A stretch of DNA of 64,000 bases from Sipunculus nudus (GCA_026874595.1 CM049306.1:53972019-54036018); one strand, 5' to 3'; positions 22,685 to 34,694 are shown, numbered from the stretch's first letter. Notes: a model not told the origin generated them from the letters alone. A program made the numbers and translations.

Positions 22685-23164
22685 TTAAAGGTGCTCATTC
22701 ACCTACCTTTTGAAAAAGAATTTATGTGATTTTGGGCTTCCTCTATGTATATATTAATGGTCTAAGAGTAATGTTGGTTGTGAAAAGTTCTCATAAGGCC
22801 TTCGTGAAGGATGTATGAACTTATTTATCAACAACATGTTTGTAAACACAGCAATGTTGACAAATAGGAAAAACTTGTAACCTTAGCTGGTAGGTGCATA
22901 TAAGCAGAGGTAGAAAGGTCACTTGTTGCAAAACGCCATTTCCAAAGCTCTGGCTTATCTAACTTGCTGCCAGATGCCCTTGTTGAATTTGTTTTGATAA
23001 TTTTTGCAGGCCCCCACATATTATAAAAATGTTAATATAAACAAAACAAGAAGCCTGTGTGCGGTGATATCCATATTTTCTGGCCTATTTTTATAAAAGG
23101 GATTACCTTCAAGGGATTACCTTTAGTTTATAAAGGTCAGGTAGGTGATTGGGCCCATTTAAAG
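22685..23164 (-). mobile_element. TTAA-flanked MITE, copy 2 (both ends)
   Basis: Left end TTAAAGGTGCTCATTCACC and right end (reverse complement) TTTAAATGGGCCCAATCACC share TCACCTACCT and TTAA at each edge. This gives a ~480-bp non-autonomous element with TIRs and a possible TTAA target duplication, as in piggyBac-type elements. It has no coding capacity. Its interior is an inverted copy of 20,178-20,451. Confidence 0.6.
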
Positions 23165-23522
23165 CTAAAATGCACAAAAAATATATAATTCCTTTGTAAG
23201 TGCAAAAAATAAAAAGCGGTAAGCCAAAGAACACGTACCGTCGTGAAACCAAGAAATGAGTTTACTTCGTGTGGTTTCTTCGTGTGGTTTCTGATACAAA
23301 CCACCATATGCATATTAGGTACAGGGATTTCGCAGTATCTAACAGGGATACCATACAAAACCGCTTCTACGAATTCTGTGGCCGAAAATATGGGGAGATT
23401 TTCTTTGTAAAAAAAAACTATGAGTCTAGACTAGCTACATGCAATTTTGCCAAATTGGCATTAATATGCACTAGTCCCAGTTAACAGAAACATTTGCCGG
23501 CAAAGAAATCGGTTACGATTTT
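23165..23522. other. No gene seen
   Basis: Contains a short tandem 'cttcgtgtggtttct' pair at about 23,265-23,290. Otherwise unremarkable. Confidence 0.4.
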
Positions 23523-25668
23523 TAGCTCAGCTGACTGTAAGTCATCTGAGCTTTAGCAATCACTCTTTGTCCGTCGTCTGTCCGTCTAGCTGTCCGTCTG
23601 TCCGTCCGTCTGTCTGTCCGTCCGTCCGTTAACCAGGCACAAATCGTAACGGCTGGACCTGGAATCTTCTAACTTTACATCCAGAGAGGTTCATGAAAAA
23701 TCTCCTTGGAATTATGTGAACTGCTGCGCCCTCATTTTTTACCTTTAATCTCTGCTTAGCGTCCATTTGTGCGTCTGTTTCCACACATAAACCCACATAT
23801 CTCGGGAACCGTTTGACTGATAAAGCTAAAGATTTTGCACAAATGTAGCCCTTAGAAAGCTTCATAACATACACTAAAAATGGTGGCGCCACCTGCAACC
23901 AGTTTTGCACAGCGTCCATCTGTTCATCTACTTCGAGATAAAAGCACTCATATCTCTGCATTGGTTGGACTTATCCAACTGAAATTTTGCATGTGTAAAC
24001 ATCCTGGACAGCTTTCTTGATTATATGACAGTTGGCGCCACCTACATTTACGATAAAGCTGCAGACATCCAAGCTCATATCGCGGAAATCGTTTGACCAG
24101 TTGGGCCAAAATTTTGCTTGTGTATAGATCTCACATAGCTCTTTAACTTACGCAAAACTGGTGGCGCCACCTAAAAACATTTTTGCACAGCGTCCATCTG
24201 TTCATCTGCCTTGGGATAAAATCACTCATATCTCGGCAGTGGTTTGACTTATCCACCTGATATATTGCAAGTTTATACATCCTTGACAGCTTTCTTGATA
24301 TTATGACGGGTGGCGCCACCTACATTCGAATTTACGCTGCAGACATCCAAGCTCGTATCTCAGGAACCATTTAACCGATTGGGCTAAAAATTTGCATGTT
24401 TATAGATCTCACATAGCTCTTAATCATACGCAAAACTGGTGGCGCCACCTGCGATCGTTTTTGCACAGCGTCCTTTTATTTGCCGTGGGGCTAAAATCAC
24501 TCATTTCTCTGCAGTGGTTTGATATATCTGTCTAAATTTTTCAGTTTTATACATTTTGGATAGCTTTCTGGATTTTGACGCAGGTGGCGCCACCTACATT
24601 TATGTATACGCTGGAGACATCCAGGCTTATATCTCAGGATTGGTTTGACATATCCCCTAAAAATTGTGCATGTGTATAGATCCCACATATCTCTTGATCA
24701 TACACAAAATTTGTGGCGCCACCTGCCACCATTTTTGCAAAGCGTTCGTCTGTTTTTTCTGCCATGGGCTAAAATCACTCATATCTCAGTAGTGGTTTGA
24801 CTTATACATTGACTTAAGACTTTATACATCTTGGACAGCTTTCTGGATTTTGTGGTAGGTGGAGCAACCTTCATACACATTTCGGCTGCAGACATCCAGG
24901 CTATTATGCAGCACACCTCACTCTATTTCCCCTTGCCACTCAATCCATGCCTCACTTCACCTTTCCCACTCTGATTTTTGCGGATACACGTAGTTCTTTC
25001 TTGACTACCCATATTCTAGATTTTGTGTTGTGTGCAGCCAATCCAGAATTGCAGCAGTGATGTTTGTTTAATTGTTTCTTGTTCTAAGGATAGTACTTGC
25101 ATTGTTCATATACATGTTACACATGTTCTTGAAAAGTAATGGTCAAGCATTGAAGCATTATACCCGGTATAATCTCATTGCACTGGTTCGCATTAGGCCT
25201 GTAGGCCTTGTTTTATTTTTTACCATTTTATTCTTTGTTTTAAGCCAAAACAGGGCACAAATCATAACCATTGGACCTGGAATCTTCTTACTTTAAATCC
25301 AGGGAGGTCCATGAGAAGTCTCCTTGGAAACATGAAATTAGGTCTCTGTTACCCATATTTTCTGAGCTATGGGGCTTTTAAGCACCCCTCAGAATGATTG
25401 AAAATTTGATACCAAAGTAGGGAGCAAATCATAACCATTTGGCCCAGAAACTTCTAACTTGACATCCTGAGAGTTCTTCAAAAGTTCTCCCCAGAAACTG
25501 AAAATCGGTCACTGTGACCTATATTTCCAGAGTTTTGGGGTATGTTTGAGCACCCTAGAAATAAGGCAAAATACACACAAATTGCCAGATTCCTCAGGAA
25601 ACGCTGGCCATTATCTTAATTAGTTGCCTGTGCAAGGACATATTTTCAACATGTCAGTCGGCTGAGCG
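23523..25668 (+). mobile_element. Satellite-bearing repeat element with short TIRs
   Basis: A 2.1-kb unit that starts AGCTCAGCTGACTG and ends CAGTCGGCTGAGC, inverted copies of each other over about 13 bases. After the start comes a (GTCC/GTCT)n tract (about 23,570-23,632), then a 278-bp dimeric satellite (23,755-24,900), and then unrelated-looking modules with the phrase 'ggacctggaatcttct' spaced about 180 bp apart. Related copies with the same modules lie inverted at about 32,085-33,175 and 53,025-54,232. No coding capacity is visible. Whether it moves as a TIR element or spreads as a satellite is open. Confidence 0.55.
23755..24900 (+). repeat. 278-bp dimeric satellite with GGTGGCGCCACC punctuation
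   Basis: The palindrome core TGGCGCCACC recurs at 23,883, 24,161, 24,439 and 24,713 (spacing 278, 278, 274). A second series lies at 24,031, 24,310, 24,583 and, degraded, 24,857 (spacing 279, 273, 274). Each 278-bp unit is a dimer of two diverged half-units of about 130-148 bp with the shared order 'agacatcca/gcgtccatc ... tcatatc ... gtttga ... ttttgcatgtgta ... cacatagct'. Most half-units meet at the 12-bp palindrome. Confidence 0.85.
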
Positions 25669-26290
25669 TCATGGACCATGGGTCACTTGTTCCTGACTTA
25701 TTTCAGAAAATTGTCTATATTCATTCATAGAAAGTAACGATAATGTCACCTAGCATAATGGTTTCTTACTTTTGTATGAGGCCATCGGGTTTATTCTGGC
25801 ATACTCTTTAACAGAAATGCTATACTGGCAGGCCGCATGAAAATTGTTAGTCATTTAAGGGTGTAGGCATAAGGATCAAATTATTATTTCCATTATCACT
25901 TACTTATATGTAACAAGCGGAATAACCATAATTTCGACATGCGACATGTGACTTTCGGGTTTTAGTGTGTACTCAAAATGTCGGCCCTCATAAGTGGTTT
26001 CGAGAAACTTGGATAATACCTGTCAGGCTTTAATAAGGACTTCGAGGTGAGGCATGGAAGTACCCGAAGAACAGTGTCAAGGCGAGAATGTCTCTGTGGC
26101 CAGAGAGCGAGGGAAAGTGGACGTGTATTGGCAAAGGGTACAGCGGGATAACGCTTTTTGGACCATGCTAAAATCCTCAAATTACAGTAGGATTACTCTT
26201 TATGCCATGAAAGTTGTATATAGATCAGATTCCTGTGCTGTTGCTGATGCCTATTTTCTGGTGAACTGTTGATATAATTATAATAATAAA

Positions 26291-26292
<2 letters not shown>
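25669..26292. other. No gene seen
   Basis: A mixed-composition open frame at 26,054-26,272 (plus) overlaps another on the minus strand. Neither shows a family signature. Confidence 0.4.

Positions 26293-26337
<45 letters not shown>
26293..26337. repeat. (AAT)n microsatellite
   Basis: About 15 AAT/ATA units. Confidence 0.95.
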
Positions 26338-26339
<2 letters not shown>

Positions 26340-26820
26340 TATTTTGTAAAGTGTGAAAACCATGATGATGTGTTCTTATACACTATTACAAGCATGTAAT
26401 TGCATAAAAAAATGACTGACTATGAAAACATCATTATATAAAAATGCGGACTAAAATTTAGAAGTTACCTAGACTAGATAAGAAATGCACATAATCCAGT
26501 AATATACTATGATATTATATTAAACCCATAAAAGACATAAAACCAAAAAAAAAAGTAATTAAGATCACGGAAGACCTATAGAAAAAAAATCTGCACAATC
26601 TGCAAAATCACAGGAAATTCAAATATTGCACAAATAAGTATGTTTTGAGCATTTTTCAAAAGTGGCTTGGTTATGACTTGGAGTCTTACAGGTCATGGTT
26701 TTTTCTCGAATCTTTGCTAACCCCACAGGAATTGATACATTATATATACCCGCGACACCCTCAGCCAAACGGACGTAATATAGACTCATGTACCATGTGT
26801 TTGTTAGTAGCACAGCAAGA

Positions 26821-26880
26821 CTTTCAGATAGAACGCGATAATTATCACTTTAAACAGCTTTGAAAGCATCTACAAATTGT
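26821..26880 (+). repeat. Short direct repeat, unit 1
   Basis: 'ttcagatagaacg...ataattatcactttaaacag' recurs at about 27,533-27,590 with few changes, 0.7 kb downstream. Confidence 0.6.
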
Positions 26881-27075
26881 TAGTAAAGACGCTACTTGCG
26901 CCATTTTTTACAAACAGAAAAATATGCAAAACAATGAGTTTCTGACTTTCCCCAGATGTCCTTGTTGAATGTGTTTTGATTATTTTGGCGGGTCCCACAA
27001 TTGATAAACATGTGGCTATAGACACAATGAGTAGCAGGTGCGCCGCGTGATCAGCGTTTTCTTTCATGTTTTTAT
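26860..27075 (-). mobile_element. TTAA-MITE family fragment, copy 3
   Basis: Shares 'ccttgttgaatgtgttttgatta', a 'gggtcccaca' block and 'gataaacatgtgg' with 22,795-23,075 in the same orientation. Termini are not recognisable. Confidence 0.45.
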
Positions 27076-27532
27076 AAAAGAATCGAATGATGATTTTTTA
27101 GTTTACAATCGTCGGATATCTAACTAGGTCGACTTAATAAGCGGTAAGCACACGCGTGCTTCATTCACGTGTCTTCAAGTAATATATCTTGAATCCGACG
27201 AGTTGTCTTCTTTTGATTTTTCTTTTCTGCCAAAGCAAAAGCCCCTGCTGTCTTATTCATATGACATAGTTTATGGCGGCTTATAATTAAATCACATTAT
27301 AGATAACCCTACTCGGGGGTTAATCTTAATTACAAAGGATGGTAATTATCATCTCAGAGAACCATCCATTAGCAGGGTAATTCGATGAGGAGGTAACGGA
27401 AGGGAAATGTATGCGATTGCGTGTGAACATAACCATGCTGGTTCTTAAAATTGCATATAATATCAATGGAACATGTATTCTCAAAGCGCAGATTTGTATT
27501 GTCGTAAGTGCTTATAAATTGAACAACAGGCA

Positions 27533-27590
27533 TTCAGATAGACGGAAATAATTATCACTTTAAACAGCGTTAAAAGCATCTGAATTATTG
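27533..27590 (+). repeat. Short direct repeat, unit 2
   Basis: Second copy of the block at 26,821-26,880, sharing ATAATTATCACTTTAAACAG and AAAGCATCT. Confidence 0.6.
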
Positions 27591-28904
27591 ATAAATCTGC
27601 AACAAACGGCTGAGGTTGGTCTTGCATGATGTGGTGTTAATAAGACTTCCAACTAATCAATCAGTAGTCACACACGTTATGAATGAAAAATAGCAAGGAT
27701 TTAAGGCTGGTTAATGACTTCGTTTTCTCACAAACTATATTTTTTATATATTAATATACTTTATATATAGATTCATAACTACAAATACGCAATTTCAGGA
27801 ATACAGGCCTCCGCCACATGGGCGGTCCTTAATACCGGACACTGCCAACCCGTGTTTGCATTAACCTGTTCGGCCATTTTTTAAGATTCATTCTTGCATA
27901 AGTGAGTGTACATTTGTGAACTCCTTCCTGGACCCGTATTATATCATGGTGCGGATCCAGACCAAAATCTAATCGATTTTTCCTTGACTTATTTCGAAAA
28001 TGCCCTGAAAATTTCAAGAGATTCCATTCATGACTGCATGTGTTATGTTGTGAACAAACACACAATTGGGAATTAACGTAAACCCCCCGGTGAAGGTCAA
28101 TAGGTAACAACTTGCGCATTATGCTGGAGCGCTTTCTGTACGCTGAACCCTATGTCTATTGTGTTCCTTGTTTGCGAGAACTGGCGCTGATATATAATTC
28201 TATATATAACATAAGTGTTTTTTTTACACTTCGTGTAGTCTTACATTTGACTCTTATATACCAAATTGCCTAGGTAGCAACATATTTTCGAGCATTGCTA
28301 TATATGGGCTCCTCGTCTGCACTAACCATACCGTACTTCTATGTTCCCATGGGAAACTCGTCGTTTATTGCTGGAGTTATATAGATAATTTTAAGTAGTC
28401 TTTGACATAAAAGGTATTTGTATAAAATCAGCCGAGAAATTAATATATTTGTCACAATTTAATGTCTTTTACGTTAAAGTTAAGCAAAATATTATATTTA
28501 ATTTATCAATTATAATTATAATTGTAATTGCCTTGCATCCATGCATACAATACTCTCAGTTGCCGTATCAATTACAAGTATCTAATTCATTAGTGCTTGA
28601 TATCTCGATAGGAAACTGATAAATTACGCTAGCTAGCACTAATTTACGTTATTCATGCTATTACCATCTTGCATATCTTGGCTATAGCTCATTCAGGGCT
28701 TGTGTAAGAATAGAGCATATTCGCTCTCTCTTTTAACCAAAGGCCTTTTGGAGTATATACATTATAATCTAGTTTTTTCCAGCTTAATGTGGTGTCTTAA
28801 TGCATTAGCTTTTTTTTAAAGTAACAAACTTTATTTTCAGACAAAGAAACAGCCTATAATCATCATCTTAAGATGACGATCTAAAAAATAAAGTATAAAA
28901 AATG
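27591..28904. other. No gene seen
   Basis: AT-rich. A 96-codon minus frame (27,829-28,119) of mixed composition has no recognisable domain and no supporting splice context. I do not call it. Confidence 0.4.
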
Positions 28905-28914
28905 TAGAAAAAAG

Positions 28915-29300
28915 TAAACAGTACTCGCTTTTCTTTAGAAAACTTTATATATTGAAATAAGTCTGCGGATATCAGTGACAGGAATTACAGGGATTGTCTT
29001 TTAGAAAATTTAATAATTATAAGGCAAAGTGAAATTCCCGGAGGACGGGGAGTACTGGATGCGACCGGGGCAAGGTTGGGGGCGGATGGGTGGTGGGGGT
29101 TAGGGTGGTTGGATTGGGGGTATGGGGCCGGAATGGCTACGCCCCTTAAGGTTAATGTCTGTCAGTTTGGAGATGATGCTGCAGGAAGGACAGATGGAGT
29201 TTACTCTTGGTGAAACTGCCTGTGGCAAAACGGAAGGCCGGCCTAAACGGCGCTACGGGGATGTCTGCAAGCGCGACAAGTTGGCGCGGTACATCCTACT
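28915..29300 (+). repeat. LINE 3'-tail repeat, copy 1
   Basis: About 385 bp, repeated at 30,952-31,345. The conserved first half is AT-rich ('gtaaacagtactcgctt', 'gtctgcggatatcagtgac'), then comes a G-rich stretch, then a coding relic reading GETACGKTEGRPKRRYGDV and ending CKRDK. That GRPK.RY.DVCKRD signature is the C-terminus of a common RTE-like LINE protein annotated in many animals as craniofacial-development-protein-2-like. Frame is retained here but the rest of the LINE is absent. Confidence 0.6.
29076..29127 (+). other. G-rich tract, G-quadruplex potential
   Basis: Repeated runs of 3-5 G with short spacers (TTGGGGGCGGATGGGTGG and so on) lie inside the LINE-tail repeat. The pattern satisfies four G3+ runs. 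Confidence 0.6.
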
Positions 29301-29501
29301 TTTTTCAGATGTCTATATTTTTAATACTTTTATTTTTAAACCGTCATGTCATCTTAACATGATAATTTTAGGCTGTTTACCTGAACCAATTTAATGTAGT
29401 AGACATGTTCTGCCAATATTTCATAATAGTGGTATTTAATTAGCGATGGTTACTTTTCTTCGATCTTGTAAATGATTTACTAGACCATTGGATATGGTGG
29501 T

Positions 29502-29504
<3 letters not shown>

Positions 29505-29546
<42 letters not shown>
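29505..29546. repeat. (TA)n microsatellite
   Basis: About 21 TA units. Confidence 0.95.
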
Positions 29547-29549
<3 letters not shown>

Positions 29550-30480
29550 TCATACGTAAAGCTTGTTAATTAAAAAGTATTACGTGCTGTTAAATTATAC
29601 TTTTTTCCCATTTTATCCGAAATGATAGCTCTTCATTAAGTACTGCGAATTCTCTATGTTCAGGAGAAAAATATATCACCAATAGATCCAAAATTACCCG
29701 GCACAAGGAAACAGTCCATCGGCAATATAAAGTATTGGAGTTGTGCATTAAATATTAAATCAAATATTTGGTTTCCTTATACCCGTTACTTCCATTACCG
29801 TACATCTAGATGATACGCAACTCAAATAGGAAATAAAAAAGCGTTATTATTGCTAAGTTTTATTGGAAGTTAAGAATCCTCGAATATTAATATTATCTTG
29901 TCTAGACTGGTTCATTGTTTTTAGAATACTCTTCCTCGAGGTGCCTTGAATTACTCAAATGCAGCAGACGCTTTAGGCTCTTGCCCTGCACAACATCTTT
30001 ATCTTAGATATCATTGTCTCTGCCATTATCGTATACGCTCATTCGCATTCGTGTGTGTGTGTGTTTCTCCACCATATAAGTCAGTCAATCCTGAACAGAA
30101 TCCCATATGGGCATCTGGACAATGAGCAATGAGTATCGATTAGATATTGGTGTGGTTCAAGCAAAAGATTCGGATTGAGGAACGTCGACAAGCCTTGTTG
30201 CGATGTTTAAGCTATGAATACTTATCAGGGTAAAACACCCTGAGGAGAAGATTTTAACCAACCTCTTACCGAGGTCAATATGAAATGCATAATTGAAAGA
30301 TGCGTTATGAAAACGGAAAAAAAACTTTAAACTGCTTGATGAAGTTATCTCGATATCTAAAAATAAATGTGTTTTAGTCCAGGCAGAGAGTAAGGGGGAC
30401 AGATGGCTCTTTGTCCCCTTACCTCCTAAAAAGTGAGGGGGCATGCCCCCTTGTCCCAACCCCCCCCCCCGAAACAACAC
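29547..30480. other. No gene seen
   Basis: Contains (GT)n at about 30,050-30,064 and a poly-C tract near 30,458. The 107-codon minus frame (30,157-30,480) begins in the homopolymer-rich end and is not supported. Confidence 0.4.
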
Positions 30481-30560
30481 GCAGGGGCGTAGTCAGGATT
30501 GAGAGAGAGAAGGAGGGGGGGGGGGGGTGATATATTTGGCAAAGGCAAATGATCCATTTA

Positions 30561-30568
<8 letters not shown>

Positions 30569-30640
<72 letters not shown>
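30569..30640. repeat. (TA)n microsatellite
   Basis: Long TA array with one TAAATA interruption. It is preceded by a G13-type run near 30,516. Open frames of alternating I and Y here are artefacts of this repeat. Confidence 0.95.
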
Positions 30641-30643
<3 letters not shown>

Positions 30644-30687
30644 GAACTAATGTTTTTAATAGCAGTTGTAAAAGATGAAGAAATATA

Positions 30688-30690
<3 letters not shown>

Positions 30691-30721
<31 letters not shown>
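30691..30721. repeat. (TA)n microsatellite
   Basis: About 15 TA units. Confidence 0.95.
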
Positions 30722-30726
<5 letters not shown>

Positions 30727-30951
30727 CAAAACTAAAGAAATGTAGAATTATCAATAAGCAATACATTAATTACCGCATGTGCGATACGTACATGCTTCCC
30801 AGACACCTCAGCCCTCTAAACAGTTATGGAGCTCAAGTTTCCTGGGATGCCTCCTGGCAAACTCCTATATTACATCCTGAGGATCGATCTAAAAGTCTCT
30901 GTGATAGACCAGCTCGTCTGTCATTACCAAATAAAGCGGATGATCAAGCGT

Positions 30952-31380
30952 GATGTAAACAGTACTCGCTTTGCCTTAGAAAACTTTATATATTTTATAT
31001 GAGTCTGCGGATATCAGTGACAGGAATTACAGGGATTGTCTTTTAGAAAATTTAATAATTATAAGACTAAGTATAATTCCCGGAGTACGGGAGTATTGGG
31101 TGCGACCGGGGCAAGGTCTGGGCGGATGGGTGGGTGGGGTACGGTGGGGAGGATGGAATAGCCTTTGCGGCCCCCCTTGCTACGCCCCCTGAGGTTAATG
31201 TCTGCCAGTTTGGAGATGTTGCTGCAGGAAGGGTTCCCAAGGATTTCCTTTTGGTGAACCTGCCGGAGGCGCGACGGAAGGCCGGCTTCAGCGGCGCTAT
31301 ATGGATGTCTGCAAGCGCGACATGTAGACGCGGTACATCAATACTTATGACCCGGAGGAACCGGCAGATGTCGGTGTAAA
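30952..31380 (+). repeat. LINE 3'-tail repeat, copy 2
   Basis: Direct copy of 28,915-29,300, about 2.04 kb downstream. The coding relic in the same frame reads GEPAGGATEGRLQRRYMDV, then CKRDM followed by a stop. The longest open frame in this region (31,134-31,379) is in a different phase, so it is not the protein. This copy carries extra sequence ('ccttttggtgaacctgcc') compared with copy 1. Confidence 0.6.
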
Positions 31381-31459
31381 TTTTAGAATAAATTTTTTTA
31401 AACTACCTCATTTAACAAAAACTCATAACAACAAATGCCTGAATAGAGACAAAGAACTA

Positions 31460-31655
31460 GGCAATAAGCCTCATCTGCAGCATATGCACAGCCGGATATT
31501 TACTTTTCACATCAACAGTCAGAGAATCCATCCAGAGACGATCTGGCAAATCTATTTGCGCTTCGTCTTCCAAATAGAAAAATACGTGATTTATTTGATG
31601 ACATAAACGTCTTTTAAGAGCAACCACTGAAGTAACCAAGAAGTATTTGTCTAGC
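31460..31655 (-). CDS. Possible terminal exon, unknown product
   Basis: On the minus strand an acceptor-like TTGGTTACTTCAG is followed by an open frame that includes RRLCHQINHVFFYLEDEAQ, then DLPDRLWMDSLTVDVKSKYP, and stops at MRLIA. Composition is protein-like. It lies just downstream, on that strand, of the duplicated Ig-gene fragments and at the edge of the segmental duplication (31,639). It could be a last exon of that gene, but I recognise no domain and nothing proves expression. Confidence 0.25.
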
Positions 31656-32084
31656 GTAGACATTATATGCAGTCGGAAAACCATTTGCGTATTTTCAAAG
31701 GAACCAGGTATGAATGAATATAGCTGATTATTTTCTGATTAATCTGACGGTATAGATAGACAAGGAAAAAGAAAAGGTAGCGTATTGCAAAGAGCCACGT
31801 TACGGCTTGAAAAAATGTTGCCAAGCGCTATGAAAAAAAACATATCATATGTTGTCTTCGGGAATGAATTAGTTTCAGTGGCCTTTGCTTTGTCAGAGGG
31901 TTTGCCCTTTATGTAAAGAGAGAGTAATCTTTCATTGGGTTTTCACAACCAAAACATGTTATTTATATGTATAAGTAGACATCTAATTATAAAATGTTAT
32001 CTAGCGTCTATAAAATGTTCACTATCCGAGGCTGACTTGAAAATAAGCTGATTCGAATAAGCTGACGGGGATCGGGATAATAAC

Positions 32085-33175
32085 AAGTGACCCATGGATC
32101 ATGAGGCTCAGCCGACTGACATACTGTCAATATGTTCGTGCACAGGCAAATAATTAAAATTAGTAATAAATAAGATAATGAAGATGGCATCATCGTTCAT
32201 GCATATTATCTTAAATTCATCGAGACCCATAAGCACACCGAATTGGATGACAATCCAACCAGCCTTTCCTAACGAATCTTGCAATTTGTGTGTATTTGCA
32301 TTATTTCTAGGTTGCTAGAACATACCCCAAAACTCTGAGAATTTAGATCACAGTGACCCAATTTCAGGTTTCAAGGGAGAATTTTTAGGAACTCTCATGA
32401 TGTCTAGATAGGGGATTCTTGGACCAATGGTTATGATGTGTGTCCTACTTTGGTATCAAATTTTTAATTATTATGCGGGGGGGGGGGGGGGGGTTATTAG
32501 CCCCATAGCTCAAAGAATATGGGTAACAGAGACCTAATTTTAGGTTTGCAAGGAGTGTTTTCATGGATTTCCCTGGAATTTAAGTAAGAAGATTCTAGGT
32601 CCAATGCTTAAATTTTAAAAAATCAAGGTGGCGGCACCAGTCTGCAGGAACTGTTGACACAACCAATGATGAAGATTCATACAAAAAATCATGGTGATTA
32701 AGCATTAGTTGTTCAGATACTGGAACTTTTGTATTAAATTTTCAATTTTCGGAGGGGGGGGGATACTTCTGAGCCAAATAGCCCGGAGAATATGGGTAAG
32801 AGAGACCTGTTTTTAGGTTTCAAGGGAGATTTTCATGTAACTCCCTGGATGTCAATTTAGAAGATTCCAGGCCCAATTGTTACAATTTGTGCCCTGTTAA
32901 CAGACGACCAAATCTTTGAAAGTCTCAAAAATAGAAAGAAAATGCGGAAAATTTCGAAAGGAAAATGCAGGTGGCGCAACCAGCAAAAAACTGACGAAAC
33001 ACTCCATGGTAATATGCATGCAAATAATCACGGTGATCACGGTGAACTAGACTTAACACATAAAGGAAAATACAAATCATAATAACGGTGAACTCACCGT
33101 CAATAAACTGAAACAATACAGCGTATATCTAAATTACGAGAAATCTAATAAAATGGCGAATATCGGGTAAGAATA
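32085..33175 (-). mobile_element. Satellite-bearing repeat element, inverted copy
   Basis: Same family as 23,523-25,668 in reverse. It starts (plus reading) AAGTGACCCATGGATCATGA with GGCTCAGCCGACTGAC, then carries 'gattctaggtccaatg' modules at about 32,415, 32,591 and 32,862 and degenerate GGTGGCG palindromes near 32,630 and 32,968. Long G-runs lie at about 32,477-32,494 and near 32,755. Absent from copy B at the matching position, so it inserted after the duplication or was lost from copy B. The opposite terminus is not clear. Confidence 0.55.
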
Positions 33176-33477
33176 CAGCCTGCAGTTAGGGAGAGGTCAG
33201 GCCATCAGTCACTCGTTACCACTCTAGGGGTATTGTCGTGTAGGGATATTGGCATGCAGAAGATGCTGATATAGGGTGACGAGGAGACCCAGAAGCAACA
33301 GCAGCAGAAAAAAAATGCATGAATAAGAAGATGCTGTACTTGTCTCTGCCTTTTTTTCTCTGAATACCAATATTGTTGCATCAGAACTCCGTAGTTTCTT
33401 AGTTTTGTAGAAGGGAGAGTGCCGCAGCATTTAGGTGGATGCAGGTACAAGTACTGGGCAATATATCAATATATATA

Positions 33478-33480
<3 letters not shown>

Positions 33481-33522
<42 letters not shown>
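33481..33522. repeat. (TA)n microsatellite
   Basis: TA array at the position matching the CA/TA arrays of copy B near 42,754-43,018. Confidence 0.95.
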
Positions 33523-33526
<4 letters not shown>

Positions 33527-34114
33527 CTTTACAAATGTGTCTTTATATATTAAAGATGGTATTCTAGGGCCTACTTGTCAAAACTGTCAATACAAACTTC
33601 GAAATCACAATTTGTTACTCTTCAAGGAAACACCTGTCTACATTTCACATGCGAATGCTTACAGAATACCGTGTTTAATTAAGTAAGTTAATTAAGTACT
33701 TTATAATAAATACTCATGTAATCTGCCTTGAAATAATTTTGATTCACCATATTTGAACGGCTACATTACTCTCTGCACTACATTTTTACTTGTAGGTCAG
33801 GGGTATAAGCCGGAATAAATACGAAAGGGCAATGTTATGCCACAATTTATTTTCGCTCAGTGTAATTCCTTAATGCCTCTATTTTGACAGACTATATATA
33901 AGTCTAGAAAGATCAACCGATGGGACATGTAAATATTTTTACGCTTTTTGATACCCAGGGCCGTGATCTATTTGAATATTAAATTTTGAAACAAATAACA
34001 ATGAAATATCCTCAGTTCATTTCTCACCACGGTAAATGAGTTCGCAAAACTGTTTTTTTTTTTGTATTAGCCAATGTCAAGTGTCCAGTTAAAGGTACTT
34101 CGGGTAAAAATTAA

Positions 34115-34212
34115 TTTTAGGTAATAATCCTCACCGCCTCAGCTAGGATTCGAACTCTCGATCTCCCGGTTTTGGGTCAAATGCCCTACCCGTAGCCAGA
34201 TAAGCCAGTATT
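34115..34212 (-). repeat. tRNA-like SINE head in copy A
   Basis: On the minus strand: TGGCTACGGGTAGGGC (A-box region) and GAGTTCGAATCCTAG (B box) followed by 'gctgaggcggtgagg'. A paralogous head lies in copy B at 43,975-44,065, so the SINE predates the segmental duplication. Confidence 0.6.
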
Positions 34213-34694
34213 TATCTCACTTTAACATGCAATGTCATGTGCTGAGAAAGAAGTATATGAATAGTCACCAAAAGTATGCCATTTCTTAAAGACAAGAAAA
34301 TTGGCAATGTCATTTATTTTCAAATATGATATTTTTATGACCGCAACTCCCGCTTTTAAAAAGCGTATTATATTCATATTTCCCATCAATTGGTTTTGGC
34401 AGCCTTTTAGTGTAAGGTATGAAAATCCGTATTCCTATAATAAAATTTCTGTTGCAATTATTTTGACCTTTTCCGTCAATTCCACTAGCCTAATACGCCG
34501 CTGGTATATTTAGAATCCCCAATGCATTATGGTCATTAATCACTATATATACAAACCCTAAATAGCAGTCTTAATCTTATGAGTCCGAATCTGAGCAGTT
34601 TTGGGGGCGTCCGACCCGAACAATTTATCTTGAGAAAATTGTATATGGGGATGGTTCATTATGATATACCATGCTGATAGTCTGTGTGTGTTAC

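Noticed and set aside
30493-30729. Open frames of alternating isoleucine and tyrosine
   Set aside because: They are translations of (TA)n microsatellites, as is the similar frame at 58,989-59,315.
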